Shown: positions 8,042 to 17,225, counted from the stretch's first letter. The stretch is DNA of 45,449 nucleotides from Streptacidiphilus melanogenes (GCF_000787835.1 NZ_BBPP01000038.1:38603-84051); one strand, 5' to 3'. Notes: generated from the sequence alone by a model not told the origin. A program made the numbers and translations.

Positions 8042-8177
8042 GTGGGTCGGAAGTGACGCCCGCAGTCTGCCCGCACCGCAGTCCGCCGTCACCCACCCCC
8101 GCAGTCAGCCCCGCCGTCCGCACCGCTTTTCGCCCCTCGGCCGCCCCACACCGGCCGTCCGGGCACCGGAGGTAGCC

Positions 8178-10094
8178 GTGAGCTTGAAGCCGCTCGTCGC
8201 CGAGCCCCTGCTGGACAATCGCCCGGAGTCCGTGGCGCAGCTTTTCCTCGCCCGTGTCGCCTCCACCCCCGACCGGGTGGCCTACCGCTACCCCGTGCCG
8301 GTCGACGAGCACGCCGCCGACGGCACGCCCGGCGCCGAGCAGTGGCGTTCCATGACCTGGGGACAGGCGGCCGAGCGGGTCCAGGACATCGCGGCCGGTC
8401 TGATGAGCCTCGGCGTCGTCCCGGAGGAGCGCGTCGGGATCTCCTGCTCGACGCGGATCGAGTGGATCCTGATCGACCTCGGCATCATGTGCGCGGGCGC
8501 GGCCGTCACCGCCGTCTACCCCAGCACCAACGGCGAGGAGACCGCGTTCATCCTCTCCGACTCCGGCAGCCGCGCGATCTTCGTCGAGGACCGCAAGCAG
8601 CTGGTCAAGGTGCTCGGTGTGCTCGGCGAGGCGCCGGAGGTCCGGGTCGTGATCACCGTCGACGGCAGCAAGCCGGAGCCGGGCGCGGAGCCGGACGGCG
8701 TCCAGGTGCTCTCGCTCGCCGAGCTGGAGGAGCGCGGCGTCGCCCACCTGAAGGAGCACGCCGACGCGGTCGCCGTGACCGTCGCCTCCCTCAAGCGCGA
8801 GCAGCTGGCCACCCTCATCTACACCTCCGGCACCACCGGCCGCCCCAAGGGCGTCCGCCTGCTCCACGACTGCTGGGCCTACCAGGCCGCCGCGCAGACC
8901 TCCCTCGGGCTGACCGACGACACCGACGTGCAGTACCTGTGGCTGCCGCTGTCCCACGTCTTCGGCAAGACGCTGACCTCCGGTCACATCCAGCAGGGCT
9001 CGGTCATCGCGGTCGACGGCCGGATCGACAAGATCATCACCAACCTGCCGCTGGTCCAGCCGACCTACATGGCCGCCGCGCCGCGCATCTTCGAGAAGGT
9101 CTACAACGGCATCGCCGGCCGGGCCCGGGCCGAGGGCGGCGCCAAGTACAAGATCTTCATGTGGGCGGCCGGCGTCGCCCGCGAGTACGCCGAGACGGCG
9201 CAGAAGAACGAGATCACGACGGGTTCGCGGACCGTCCCGTTCCCGCTCCAGCTCAAGCACGCGGTCGCGGACAAGCTCGTCTTCGCCAAGATCCGCGCGG
9301 CCTTCGGCGGACGGCTGCGGGCGTGCGTGTCCGGGTCGGCGGCGCTGGCCCCGGACATCAACTACTTCTTCTCCGGCGCGGGCGTCCACATCCTCGAGGG
9401 CTACGGCCTGAGCGAGACCTCGGCGGGCTCCACGGTCAACCCGGGCGAGAGCTACCGCGTCGGCACCGTCGGCCGCCCGCTGCCCGGCACCGAGGTCCGC
9501 ATCGCCGAGGACGGCGAGATCCTGCTGCGCGGCCCCGGCGTCATGCAGGGCTACCACAACCAGCCCGAGAAGACCGCCGAGGTGCTGGAGGCCGACGGCT
9601 GGTTCCACACCGGCGACATCGGCGAGCTCGACAACGACGGCTTCCTGCGGATCACCGACCGCAAGAAGGACATGTTCAAGACCTCCGGCGGCAAGTACGT
9701 CGCCCCGAGCGAGGTCGAGGGCCGCTTCAAGGCGGTCTGCCCGTTCGTCAGCAACATCCTGGTCATCGGCAACGGCCGCAACTTCTGCACCGCGCTGATC
9801 ACCCTGGACGAGCCGGCCATCATGCAGTGGGCCGGCAGCAACGGTCAGGCCGGCAAGGACTACGCCGATGTCTGCACCTCCGCCGAGACGCACCAGCTCA
9901 TCTCCGGCTTCGTCGACCAGCTCAACGGCGGGCTGCAGCGCTGGCAGACGGTCAAGAAGTTCACCGTCCTGCCCCGCGACCTCGACGTCGAGCACGGCGA
10001 GCTCACCCCGAGCCTCAAGGTCAAGCGCCCGGTCGTCGAGCGGGAGAACGCCGAGCTGATCGAGGCGATGTACGCGGGCGCACGGGAGGCGTAG
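8178..10094 (+). CDS. Long-chain fatty acid-CoA ligase (AMP-forming)
   Basis: A 638-residue adenylate-forming enzyme that activates fatty acids to acyl-CoA through an acyl-AMP. The P-loop-like motif YTSGTTGRPKG is at residues ~215-225. The A5 motif appears as GYGLSETSAGSTVNP, the A7/A8 region as WFHTGDIGELDNDGFLRITDRKKDMFKTSGGKYVAP, and a C-terminal Lys (SLKVKRPVV) is in the expected place for the adenylation lysine. Length and the FGKTLTSGH region match the FadD15-like, actinobacterial long-chain group. Start: GTG 8178 with GGAGG seven bases or so upstream. It is followed 38 bases later by hemW, which has its own likely promoter. Confidence 0.95.
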   Translation: MSLKPLVAEPLLDNRPESVAQLFLARVASTPDRVAYRYPVPVDEHAADGTPGAEQWRSMTWGQAAERVQDIAAGLMSLGVVPEERVGISCSTRIEWILIDLGIMCAGAAVTAVYPSTNGEETAFILSDSGSRAIFVEDRKQLVKVLGVLGEAPEVRVVITVDGSKPEPGAEPDGVQVLSLAELEERGVAHLKEHADAVAVTVASLKREQLATLIYTSGTTGRPKGVRLLHDCWAYQAAAQTSLGLTDDTDVQYLWLPLSHVFGKTLTSGHIQQGSVIAVDGRIDKIITNLPLVQPTYMAAAPRIFEKVYNGIAGRARAEGGAKYKIFMWAAGVAREYAETAQKNEITTGSRTVPFPLQLKHAVADKLVFAKIRAAFGGRLRACVSGSAALAPDINYFFSGAGVHILEGYGLSETSAGSTVNPGESYRVGTVGRPLPGTEVRIAEDGEILLRGPGVMQGYHNQPEKTAEVLEADGWFHTGDIGELDNDGFLRITDRKKDMFKTSGGKYVAPSEVEGRFKAVCPFVSNILVIGNGRNFCTALITLDEPAIMQWAGSNGQAGKDYADVCTSAETHQLISGFVDQLNGGLQRWQTVKKFTVLPRDLDVEHGELTPSLKVKRPVVERENAELIEAMYAGAREA

Positions 10095-10132
10095 TTTCCG
10101 GAGCGGTCAGGGCGTACCGGACAATAGGCGGT

Positions 10133-11362
10133 ATGCCCTCCGCTCTGCCCGACGGCGAAGCCGTCCCCGCCGACGGCGCGCTGCCCGAGACCGCCCTCGC
10201 CGGGCTGGGCGCGCGCCCCTTCGGCTTCTACGTCCACGTCCCGTACTGCGCCACCCGCTGCGGGTACTGCGACTTCAACACCTACACCGCCACCGAGCTG
10301 CGCTCCTCCGGCGCCGTCGCGTCGCAGGACACCTACGCCGACCACCTGATCGCCGAGATCCGCCTCGCGCGGCGGGTCCTCGGAGACGCGGACCTGCCGG
10401 TTACGACGGTCTTCCTCGGCGGCGGGACGCCGACGCTGCTGCCCGCCCGCGACCTGGTGCGGATGCTGGCCGCGATCCGCGACGAGTTCGGCCTCGCGGC
10501 GGGCGCGGAGGTCACGACGGAGGCCAACCCGGAGTCCGTCGACCCGGCCTACCTGAGCGAACTGCGCGAGGGCGGGTTCACCCGCCTCAGCTTCGGCATG
10601 CAGAGCGTGCGCCCGCACGTGCTGCAGCTGCTCGACCGCCACCACACCCCGGGCCGCCCGCAGGCCTGCGTCGCCGAGGCGCGCGCCGCGGGCTTCGAGC
10701 ACGTCAACCTCGACCTGATCTACGGCACCCCGGGCGAGTCCGACGACGACTGGCGCGCCTCGCTGGACGCGGCCCTGGCCGCCGAGCCGGACCACGTCAG
10801 CGCCTACGCCCTCATCGTCGAGGAGGGCACCAAGCTGGCCGCCCGCATCCGCCGTGGCGAGATCCCGATGACCGACGACGACGTCCACGCCGACCGTTAC
10901 CTCATCGCGGAGGAGCGGCTCCGCGCGGCGGGCATGGAGTGGTACGAGGTCTCCAACTGGGCGACCTCGGACGCCGCGCGCTGCCGCCACAACGAGCTGT
11001 ACTGGACCGGCGCCGACTGGTGGGGTGCGGGCCCCGGCGCGCACAGCCACGTCGGCGGCGTGCGCTGGTGGAACCGCAAGCACCCGGCGGCGTACGCGCA
11101 GGCGCTGGAGGCGGGCGCGACCCCGGCCCAGGGCCGCGAACGGCTGGAGGACGAGGACCGCCGCGTCGAGCGCGTCCTGCTGGAGCTCCGCCTCTCCGAG
11201 GGCTGCCCGCTGGACCTGCTGCGCGAGGCCGGTCGCAAGGCGGCCGACCGGGCGCTCGCGGACGGACTGCTGGAGGCCGGGCCGTTCGCGGCGGGCCGGG
11301 CCGTGCTGACGCTGCGCGGACGCCTGCTCGCGGACGCGGTGGTCCGGGACCTGGTCGACTGA
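10133..11362 (+). CDS. hemW: Radical SAM heme chaperone HemW (coproporphyrinogen III oxidase-like)
   Basis: 409 residues. The radical-SAM cluster motif CATRCGYC gives C39, C43 and C46 (CX3CX2C), followed by DFNTYT, the GGGTPTLL motif, EANPES, RLSFGMQS and DLIYGTPGES. The HNELYW...GAGPGAHS block is the HemW/HemN C-terminal signature. True HemN uses a different set of residues; the family with this CX3CX2C spacing near heat-shock genes is HemW, which binds heme and delivers it to respiratory enzymes. ATG 10133 is chosen because GACAAT (10120-10125) ends 7 nt before it, suggesting a leaderless mRNA. In Streptomyces hemW commonly sits near hrcA; here they are separated by about 13.6 kb of mostly accessory genes. 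Confidence 0.93.
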   Translation: MPSALPDGEAVPADGALPETALAGLGARPFGFYVHVPYCATRCGYCDFNTYTATELRSSGAVASQDTYADHLIAEIRLARRVLGDADLPVTTVFLGGGTPTLLPARDLVRMLAAIRDEFGLAAGAEVTTEANPESVDPAYLSELREGGFTRLSFGMQSVRPHVLQLLDRHHTPGRPQACVAEARAAGFEHVNLDLIYGTPGESDDDWRASLDAALAAEPDHVSAYALIVEEGTKLAARIRRGEIPMTDDDVHADRYLIAEERLRAAGMEWYEVSNWATSDAARCRHNELYWTGADWWGAGPGAHSHVGGVRWWNRKHPAAYAQALEAGATPAQGRERLEDEDRRVERVLLELRLSEGCPLDLLREAGRKAADRALADGLLEAGPFAAGRAVLTLRGRLLADAVVRDLVD

Positions 11363-11417
11363 CCGGTATCGGCGGGGCCGTGGGTCGGCGGGGCCGCGGC
11401 GCGGTAGCGTCTGCCGG

Positions 11418-11816
11418 GTGACCCCACTCACCCCGAGCGTCCTCGACGCGCTGACCCGCGCGCGCTACGTCAGCCTCACCACGTACCGGAAGGACGGCAC
11501 GCCGGTGGCCACCCCGGTCTGGCACGCCATGGACGACGGTCGGCTCTACGTCTGGACCGAGGCCGGCAGCGGCAAGGTCAAGCGCCTTCGCCGGAGCGGC
11601 GCGGTCAAGGTCGTCGTCTGCGACGTGCGCGGCCGGATCGCGCCGGGCGCGGCCGAGGCCGAGGGCACCGGGCGGCTCCTCGACGCCGAGGGCACCGAGA
11701 AGGTGCGCCGCCTGATGGGGCGCAAGTACCTGATGTTCCGACTGGGCGACTGGTGGTCGAGGTTGACGGGCCGTCGGCGCCGGCACCCGATCGCCACCGT
11801 GGAGATCGACTTCTGA
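11418..11816 (+). CDS. PPOX-class F420-dependent oxidoreductase
   Basis: 132 residues with the split-barrel flavin/deazaflavin-binding fold of the TIGR03666 group: RYVSLTTYRKDGTPVATPVWHAMDDGRLYVWTE split over residues ~15-47, KVKRLRRSG, then the RLLDAEGTEKVRRLMGRKY region and the GRRRRHPIATVEI end. Such proteins use F420 or FMN to reduce small molecules; the substrate is not predictable. GTG 11418 follows TAGCGT (11405-11410) by exactly 7 nt, so a leaderless transcript is likely. Confidence 0.9.
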   Translation: MTPLTPSVLDALTRARYVSLTTYRKDGTPVATPVWHAMDDGRLYVWTEAGSGKVKRLRRSGAVKVVVCDVRGRIAPGAAEAEGTGRLLDAEGTEKVRRLMGRKYLMFRLGDWWSRLTGRRRRHPIATVEIDF

Positions 11817-11856
11817 CGGTCCTGACCTGTCGCCCGGGTCTTCTACGATGTCCGCC

Positions 11857-13746
11857 ATGGACACGGGGGGACAGCCGCCGACTCGGCTGATCGACGGTCG
11901 CTTCGAGCTGCTGGAGCGGCTGGGCGGCGGGGGCATGGGGCTGGTCTGGCGCGCCCGCGACATCGCGCTGGAGCGCGAGGTGGCGCTGAAGGAGGTGCGC
12001 TCGGGCGACCCGGCCCTGGACGCCGCCGATCCGACGGCGGCTGCGGAGCTGCGCGAGCGGGTGCTGCGCGAGGCCCGGGCACTGGCCCGGCTGCACCACC
12101 CGAACGTGGCGGTGATCCACCACATCGTCGACAGCGCCGAGTACCCGCACCCGTGGCTGGTCATGGAGCTGGTCACCGGCGGGAGCCTCGGCGACCGGCT
12201 GGACCGCTCGCCGCTCTCCGCGACGGAGGCCGCCCGGATCGGCCGGGGCCTGCTGTCGGCCCTGCGGGCCGCGCATGCGGCCGGGATCATGCACCGCGAC
12301 GTCAAGCCGGGCAACGTGCTGCTGCGCCCCGACGGCACACCGGTCCTGACGGACTTCGGGATCGCCGCGTTCGACGACGCCACCGGCCTGACCAGGACCG
12401 GCTCGCTGGTGGGATCGCCCGAGTACATCGCGCCCGAGCGGATCCGCGGCCGGGAGGGCGACCCCTCCTCGGACCTGTGGTCCCTGGGCATGCTGCTCTA
12501 CGTCGCCGTCGAGGGCCGCCACCCGCTGCGCCGCAGCACCGCGCTGGCCACCCTCGCGGCCGTGCTGGACGAGCCGCTGCCGCCCCCGACGCGCGCGGGC
12601 CGTCTCGGCCCGCTGCTGATGGCGCTGCTGTCGAGAGACCCTGCGTTGCGCCCGGACGCCGACCAGGCCGACCGCGCCTTGGCCGAGGCGGAGGCCGGAG
12701 TCGAGGTCGGGAACCAGACGCAGGCCTGGGCGGCACCGTCGGCCGACCGGGCGTCGGACGGCGGCACCCGCGTCCTGTCAGGGGCTCCCGCCGCCCCCGC
12801 GGACCGTGTGCCCGAGGGCCTCGGCGGCTTCGCTCCGCCGCAGCCGCCGGGCATGCCGCCTCTGGGCACGCCGTCTCTGGGCACACCGCCTCTGGGAAGC
12901 CCGTCGCCGGGCATACCGTCGCCGGGCACACCGCCGTTCGGCACGCCCCCGTCCGACGCGCTGCCGTTCGGCACCCCGCCGCTCGGGACCACCCCCTACG
13001 GCACACCGCCCTTGGGCACGACACCACCCCTTGCTCCGCCGTTCGGCACGACGCCCTACGGCACGGTGCCGTTCGGAACGGCGCAGACAGGCGCCGTCGC
13101 CAGACCTCGGCGACGTGCGCCCATGGCCGCCGTCATGGGCGTCGTGGTGCTCGCCGCGGGCGGCACGCTCGCCTGGGGCCTGCTCGGCTCCGGCCTCGCG
13201 GCGGGGAACGGCGGCAGCCCCTCCGGGCTCACCGCCTCCCACACGTCGTCCGCCACGGCGCCGACCGGTACCGCGCCGACCGGGCCGGCCGATGCCGGAC
13301 CCTCGGGAGCCGACCTGCTGACCCCCGCCGGCCTGCGCCACGCCGTCGCGGCCATGCGGCCGATGATCCCCGGTGACAAGGTCTTCCAACTCGTCGTCTA
13401 TTCGGGCTACGTGGTCGCCCAGGTGCCCACCGCGGGCGGCCGGGAGTTCGACGAGATCGAGTACAGCGGCGGCCATGTGACCCGCCTGACCGGCGGCGTG
13501 GCCGTCGACGAGAAGCAGGTCGACCTGGGGGTCTACGACTGGAACGTGGTCCCGGCACTGCTGCGCAAGGCGCAGGACACGCTCAAGGTGCCGAACGCGA
13601 CGAGCCGTTATCTCATCGTCGAGCCGGACATGTTCGACGGCACGCCCGTCATCGCCGTCTATCTCTCCGACGCCAACGGCGGGAGCGGCTACCTCACCGC
13701 CGACACCAAGGGCGTCGTGCAGCGCACCTACCCCTTCGGCTCCTGA
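11857..13746 (+). CDS. Membrane Ser/Thr protein kinase with Pro/Gly/Thr repeat linker
   Basis: About 629 residues. Kinase domain (residues ~10-275): glycine loop LGGGGMGLVW, catalytic Lys in VALKEV (~45), HRDVKPGN with Asp ~148, DFG Asp ~166, and the activation loop with TRTGSLVGSPEYIAPE. A proline/glycine repeat linker follows (see 12856-13080), then one membrane helix (~423-449) and an extracellular domain of ~145 residues with two YxGG/YLxDANGG-like segments that I do not recognise. It is therefore a transmembrane Hanks-type kinase that probably couples an outside signal to cytosolic phosphorylation. ATG 11857 is preferred over ATG 11848 because TACGAT (11844-11849) is an ideal -10 that ends 7 nt before 11857 and overlaps the earlier ATG. 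It is separate from the sigma gene 51 bases downstream. Confidence 0.92.
   Translation: MDTGGQPPTRLIDGRFELLERLGGGGMGLVWRARDIALEREVALKEVRSGDPALDAADPTAAAELRERVLREARALARLHHPNVAVIHHIVDSAEYPHPWLVMELVTGGSLGDRLDRSPLSATEAARIGRGLLSALRAAHAAGIMHRDVKPGNVLLRPDGTPVLTDFGIAAFDDATGLTRTGSLVGSPEYIAPERIRGREGDPSSDLWSLGMLLYVAVEGRHPLRRSTALATLAAVLDEPLPPPTRAGRLGPLLMALLSRDPALRPDADQADRALAEAEAGVEVGNQTQAWAAPSADRASDGGTRVLSGAPAAPADRVPEGLGGFAPPQPPGMPPLGTPSLGTPPLGSPSPGIPSPGTPPFGTPPSDALPFGTPPLGTTPYGTPPLGTTPPLAPPFGTTPYGTVPFGTAQTGAVARPRRRAPMAAVMGVVVLAAGGTLAWGLLGSGLAAGNGGSPSGLTASHTSSATAPTGTAPTGPADAGPSGADLLTPAGLRHAVAAMRPMIPGDKVFQLVVYSGYVVAQVPTAGGREFDEIEYSGGHVTRLTGGVAVDEKQVDLGVYDWNVVPALLRKAQDTLKVPNATSRYLIVEPDMFDGTPVIAVYLSDANGGSGYLTADTKGVVQRTYPFGS
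12856..13080 (+). repeat. Degenerate 15-bp repeat array encoding P-x-G-T-P pentapeptides
   Basis: Within the kinase gene about fifteen units of the type PPLGT, PSLGT, PSPGT, PPFGT and TPYGT follow one another. Two adjacent CTCTGGGCAC-type DNA units are nearly identical, so the array probably grew by slippage. The repeat forms the cytosolic linker between kinase and membrane helix. Confidence 0.85.
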
Positions 13747-13797
13747 AGCGGATTGGTAGGCTCGCGCTTTCCTGACGGCCCGGCGTGAGGGGAGCGG

Positions 13798-14355
13798 GTG
13801 ACGGGCTGGAATCCGGCCGCCGAGCAGGCCTACCACGCCTTCTTCGAGCGCCACCACGCCGAACTGTCGCGGCTCGCCTACCTGCTGACCGGTGAGCCGG
13901 ACGCCGCCGACGACCTTGCGGCCGACGCCCTGCTGGAGGTGTGGCGCCACTGGGACCGCGTCAGCGCGGCGGACTCGCCCGCGGCCTACGCGCGCGGCGT
14001 CCTCGCGAACCTGTGCCGCAACCGCGCCCGGCGGCTGGGGCGTGAGCGTCGCGGTTGGCGTGCGCTGTGGAACGAGAGCGCTCACACCGCGCGGGGTACG
14101 GACGTCCCGGCGGTCGTGGACGTGCGCGGTGCGTTGCGGCGGCTGCCGTACCGGCGGCGGGCCTGCGTGGTGCTGCGGTACGCCTTCGACCTGTCGGAGA
14201 AGGAGACCGCGCAGGCGCTCGGGATCAGCGTCGGTACTGTGAAGAGTCAGACGTCGCGGGGTGCCGCGCAACTGGCCGCGCTGCTGCGCGGGGTGGACGG
14301 GAAGCCGGACGGGGATGCGGACGGGTGGCTCGTGACGGTCGGGGAGGAACGGTGA
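13798..14355 (+). CDS. SigE-family ECF RNA polymerase sigma factor
   Basis: 185 residues with sigma region 2 (YHAFFERHHAELSRLAYLLTG, then DDLAADALLEVWRHWDRV) and region 4 (LPYRRRACVVLRYAFDLSEKETAQALGISVGTVKSQTSRG). This matches the short SigE-family sigma-70 factors of actinobacteria. It directs RNA polymerase to a stress or envelope regulon. A TAGGCT -10-like hexamer (13756-13761) and a GGGGAG ribosome binding site precede GTG 13798. Its stop overlaps the GTG of the next gene (GTGA), so sigma and the membrane partner are translationally coupled, the usual arrangement of a sigma factor with its regulator. Confidence 0.92.
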   Translation: MTGWNPAAEQAYHAFFERHHAELSRLAYLLTGEPDAADDLAADALLEVWRHWDRVSAADSPAAYARGVLANLCRNRARRLGRERRGWRALWNESAHTARGTDVPAVVDVRGALRRLPYRRRACVVLRYAFDLSEKETAQALGISVGTVKSQTSRGAAQLAALLRGVDGKPDGDADGWLVTVGEER

Positions 14356-15191
14356 CGGACGATCTGCGCGACGCGCTGCGCGCCGAGGCCGCGCGGCACC
14401 GGCCCGACCGGGAGGCGATCCTGGCGCGCGTGGCCGCCGGGCAGGCGCCGGAACGCCGCGCGCGCAAGCGCCGCACCCCGCTGCGGGTCGCCGGTCTGGC
14501 GACGGCGTGCGCGCTGCTGCTCGGCACGAGCGTGGCCGGGACCTGGGCGGCCGTCGGCCACTACCTCACCCCTGCGCCTGCGGCCGCGCCGACGACCACG
14601 GTGAGCACGCGCCCGTCCACGCCCGTTCCCGGCCCCTCCGGAACCGGGGCCACGGCAAGCCCTGCCCCGAGCGGGGGGTCCGCCGCCGCGGGGGGCCCGC
14701 ACACCCCGTCGGGCCCGGCCTCCGCCTCCGCCGCGGGCACCGCCGCGGGCTCCACCTCGGTCGCGCCGGGGCAGTCTCCCGGCCCGACCCGGGTCCAGCA
14801 GGGTTTCCTCTGGTCGGACGGCTCCGTCGACCCGGGCAGCAGCGACTCCTGGGCGCAGAGCGACGTGACGCTGCAGACCGCGTTCACCGTCACCGCCCTC
14901 GACGTGACCCTCCGCGTCGCCCTCACCGCAGGGGTGACCACCACGGGCCAGTGGTCCACCGTCCCGGCGCAGGACCTCGACGTCACGGTGAGCCGCCAGG
15001 GCGGGTTCCTGCTCTACGAGTGGACCCTCAAGCCCGGCGCGACGCTCGCCCCGGGGACGTACGCGTTCGCCGGGCAGTACGACCACGCCCCGGGCGGCCG
15101 CGACGCCGGCCGGGACAGCTACGCCGCGAAGGCCACCGGCCACGGCCAACCGGCCTCCGTCTACGGGAACTTCTACCCGACGCCTCACTGA
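14352..15191 (+). CDS. Membrane protein coupled to ECF sigma factor; possible anti-sigma factor
   Basis: 279 residues: a cytosolic N-terminus of ~45 residues (DDLRDALRAEAARHRPDREAILARVAAGQ, which is helical), a membrane helix (RVAGLATACALLLGTSVAGTWAAV), a Ser/Pro/Ala/Gly linker of ~90 residues, and an extracellular beta-rich domain (LDVTLRVALTAGVTTTGQWSTVP and GGFLLYEWTLKPGATLAPGTYAFAGQYDHA). There is no zinc anti-sigma HxxxCxxC motif. Position, four-base overlap with the sigma gene and topology argue for an anti-sigma or sensor role; this is inference. GTG 14352 has GGGGAGG upstream. The 3' end overlaps the convergent response regulator by seven bases. Confidence 0.8.
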   Translation: MTDDLRDALRAEAARHRPDREAILARVAAGQAPERRARKRRTPLRVAGLATACALLLGTSVAGTWAAVGHYLTPAPAAAPTTTVSTRPSTPVPGPSGTGATASPAPSGGSAAAGGPHTPSGPASASAAGTAAGSTSVAPGQSPGPTRVQQGFLWSDGSVDPGSSDSWAQSDVTLQTAFTVTALDVTLRVALTAGVTTTGQWSTVPAQDLDVTVSRQGGFLLYEWTLKPGATLAPGTYAFAGQYDHAPGGRDAGRDSYAAKATGHGQPASVYGNFYPTPH

Positions 15192-15883
15192 TGAGGGCGC
15201 AGCAGCCCGCGGTTGAACGCCTCGGTGACGGCGGCGGCCCGGTCGGAGACGCCGAGTTTGGCGTAGATGTTGAGCAGGTGGGACTTGACCGTGGCCTCGG
15301 TGATGAAGAGCTTGCCCGCCGCCTCGCGGTTGGTGGAGCCGGAGGCGACCAACTGCAGGACCTCCAGCTCCCGCTGGCTCAGCGGCCCGGTGTCCGCCGG
15401 GGGAGGTACGGAGGCTGACGGTGCGGGGGCGCGGACCCGCCGCATCAGCAGCGCCGCCGCGGAGGAGGCCAGCACCGACTCGCCCCGCGCCGTCGCGCGG
15501 ACCGCGCGCACGAGCTCGTCGCGCGGAGCGTCCTTGAGCAGGTAGCCCGCCGCCCCCGCCGCGATCGCGGGCAGCACGTGCGCGTCGGTGTCGTACGTCG
15601 TCAGCACCAGTACCCGGGCCGTGCTGCCGCGGCGCACGAGCTCGCGGATCGCGGTGACGCCGTCGGTGCCGGGCATCTGCAGATCCATCAGGACGACATC
15701 CGGTCCGTGCGCCTCGGCCAGCCGCACCGCCTCCGCGCCGTCGGCGGCCTCGCCGACCACCTCGAAGCCCGGCTCGCGGGCGAAGAGCCCGGCCAGGCCG
15801 TCCCGCACCACCGGATGGTCGTCCGCGACCAGCAGTCTGATCGCCCGGCCCTCCGCGGTGCCCGCGCCCGCGTCCCCGCTCAT
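15185..15883 (-). CDS. NarL/LuxR-family two-component response regulator
   Basis: 232 residues. Receiver domain: acidic pair DDH at 21-23, phospho-acceptor D67 in VVLMDLQMPG, switch Thr in VLVLTTYD, and Lys in YLLKDAP. C-terminal LuxR HTH (~168-228): LSQRELEVLQLVASGSTNREAAGKLFITEATVKSHLLNIYAKLGV split over the four helices. It is phosphorylated by the histidine kinase encoded just upstream; the genes share an ATGA overlap. Target genes are unknown; the operon's own promoter region and the pectinase gene are the nearest candidates. Confidence 0.95.
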   Translation of the reverse strand: MSGDAGAGTAEGRAIRLLVADDHPVVRDGLAGLFAREPGFEVVGEAADGAEAVRLAEAHGPDVVLMDLQMPGTDGVTAIRELVRRGSTARVLVLTTYDTDAHVLPAIAAGAAGYLLKDAPRDELVRAVRATARGESVLASSAAALLMRRVRAPAPSASVPPPADTGPLSQRELEVLQLVASGSTNREAAGKLFITEATVKSHLLNIYAKLGVSDRAAAVTEAFNRGLLRPHQ

Positions 15884-17145
15884 CTCTCCACCTCCGTCGG
15901 TCCGGCCGCCGGCACGCGCGCCGAGATGCCGGTGCCGGAGCCCGGCTCCGACTCGATCTGCAGCGTCCCCGCGACCGACTCGATGCGTTCCCTCATCCCG
16001 ACCAGTCCGAACCCGCCGTCCGCACGCGGCACGGCGACGGCCAGGCGGGCGGGGTCGAAGCCCTCGCCGTCGTCGACCACGTCCAGGGCGACCTCGGCCT
16101 CCAGATACGACAGCGTCAGCGCCACCTGTGACGCGCGGGCGTGCTTGGCCACATTGGCCAGCGCCTCCTGCGCGGTGCGCAGCAGCGCCAGTTCGGTCTC
16201 GGGGGAGAGCGGCCGCGCGGTGCCGGTCGTGGCGAGCCGGACCGGCGTCCCGTGGAGGGTGGTCCAGCGTTCGGTCACGCCCGCCAGCGCGTCACCGAGC
16301 CGCGCCGTCCGCAGCGGCTCGGGGCTCAGCGCGTGCACGGAGCGGCGCGCCTCGGTCAGGCTCTCCTTGGCCAGCCGTGCGGCCAGGTCGACATGGCGGC
16401 GCCAGACAACCGGGTCGGCCTTCGGCCCCTCCGCGGCCTGCTCGGCCGCCCGCAGCTGCGCGATGATGCCGGTGAAGCCCTGCGCCAGGGTGTCGTGGAT
16501 CTCGCGCGCCATCCGGCGGCGCTCGTCCTGCACCCCCGCCTCCCGCGCCCCGGCCAGCAGCTGCTCGTGCAGGGCGGCGTTCTCCGCGAGGCTCGCCTCC
16601 AGCCGCCGGTTGGTCGCCTGGACCTCGGCGAGCGCGCGCTCCCGCTCCTGCTGGTAGCGGTTGCCGCGCTGGGCGTACCAGGAGAAGCCGCACATCGGCG
16701 CGATGTTGGCGAGAAGCACGGCGAGGTACTCCGCCGCGCCCAGCGGTGTGCCCTTGTCCACGCCGTAGGCCTGGGCCGTGCCCGCGACCGCCGCGACGAG
16801 GCCCACCGCGAGGGGCTCCCAGGGCCACGGGACCACCCGGAACGCGTAGACGTAGCAGGCCGGGGTGAAGAAGCCGAACCACGGGTCCCGGACCACCAGC
16901 ACGGCCACCACGGCCATCAGGACCGTGAAGAAGACCGCCATCACCCGCGGGCGTTCCCGCCACTGCGGGTGGAGCGTGAAGACCGCGAGCATCCACGCCG
17001 CCGCCAGCGCGCACAGCGCCAGGTCGACGGCGAGGGCGCCGCCGCTGCCGCCCTTGTCGGCCACGGTCACCAGGGCGAGTAGGCCGAGGAGGAGGTAGGG
17101 CATCACCGTCGCCGCCCACGGCCACCGCCGCGCGGGATCCTCCAT
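15880..17145 (-). CDS. Sensor histidine kinase, HisKA_3 type
   Basis: 421 residues. Five or six hydrophobic helices (residues ~12-155) with little outside the membrane are followed by a coiled-coil (~160-205), a dimerisation/phosphoacceptor region with REIHDTLAQGFTGII (H217), and a HATPase_c domain with the N box (LLRTAQEALANVAKHARAS), DDGEGFDP and GGFGLVGMRERI. This is the NarX/DesK-like class paired with NarL regulators. A sensor made mainly of membrane helices suggests it reads an envelope state rather than a soluble ligand. ATG 17145 has AGGAGG a few bases upstream; a longer open frame to 17919 crosses the next gene and is not coding. Confidence 0.94.
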   Translation of the reverse strand: MEDPARRWPWAATVMPYLLLGLLALVTVADKGGSGGALAVDLALCALAAAWMLAVFTLHPQWRERPRVMAVFFTVLMAVVAVLVVRDPWFGFFTPACYVYAFRVVPWPWEPLAVGLVAAVAGTAQAYGVDKGTPLGAAEYLAVLLANIAPMCGFSWYAQRGNRYQQERERALAEVQATNRRLEASLAENAALHEQLLAGAREAGVQDERRRMAREIHDTLAQGFTGIIAQLRAAEQAAEGPKADPVVWRRHVDLAARLAKESLTEARRSVHALSPEPLRTARLGDALAGVTERWTTLHGTPVRLATTGTARPLSPETELALLRTAQEALANVAKHARASQVALTLSYLEAEVALDVVDDGEGFDPARLAVAVPRADGGFGLVGMRERIESVAGTLQIESEPGSGTGISARVPAAGPTEVER

Positions 17146-17225
17146 GCCCTCCTCCTTCCTCCTGCCGGGCCGCCGCCAATCTATCGGCGCCGCGCGCCGC
17201 GTACCGGTGGTCCGGCCGCTCCGGC

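Noticed and set aside
7852..8175. Open frame of 107 codons in the gap between the ABC operon and the acyl-CoA synthetase gene
   Set aside because: It crosses both candidate promoters, has no ribosome binding site and no recognisable protein features; composition (Pro/Arg/Ser) is typical of chance frames in GC-rich DNA.
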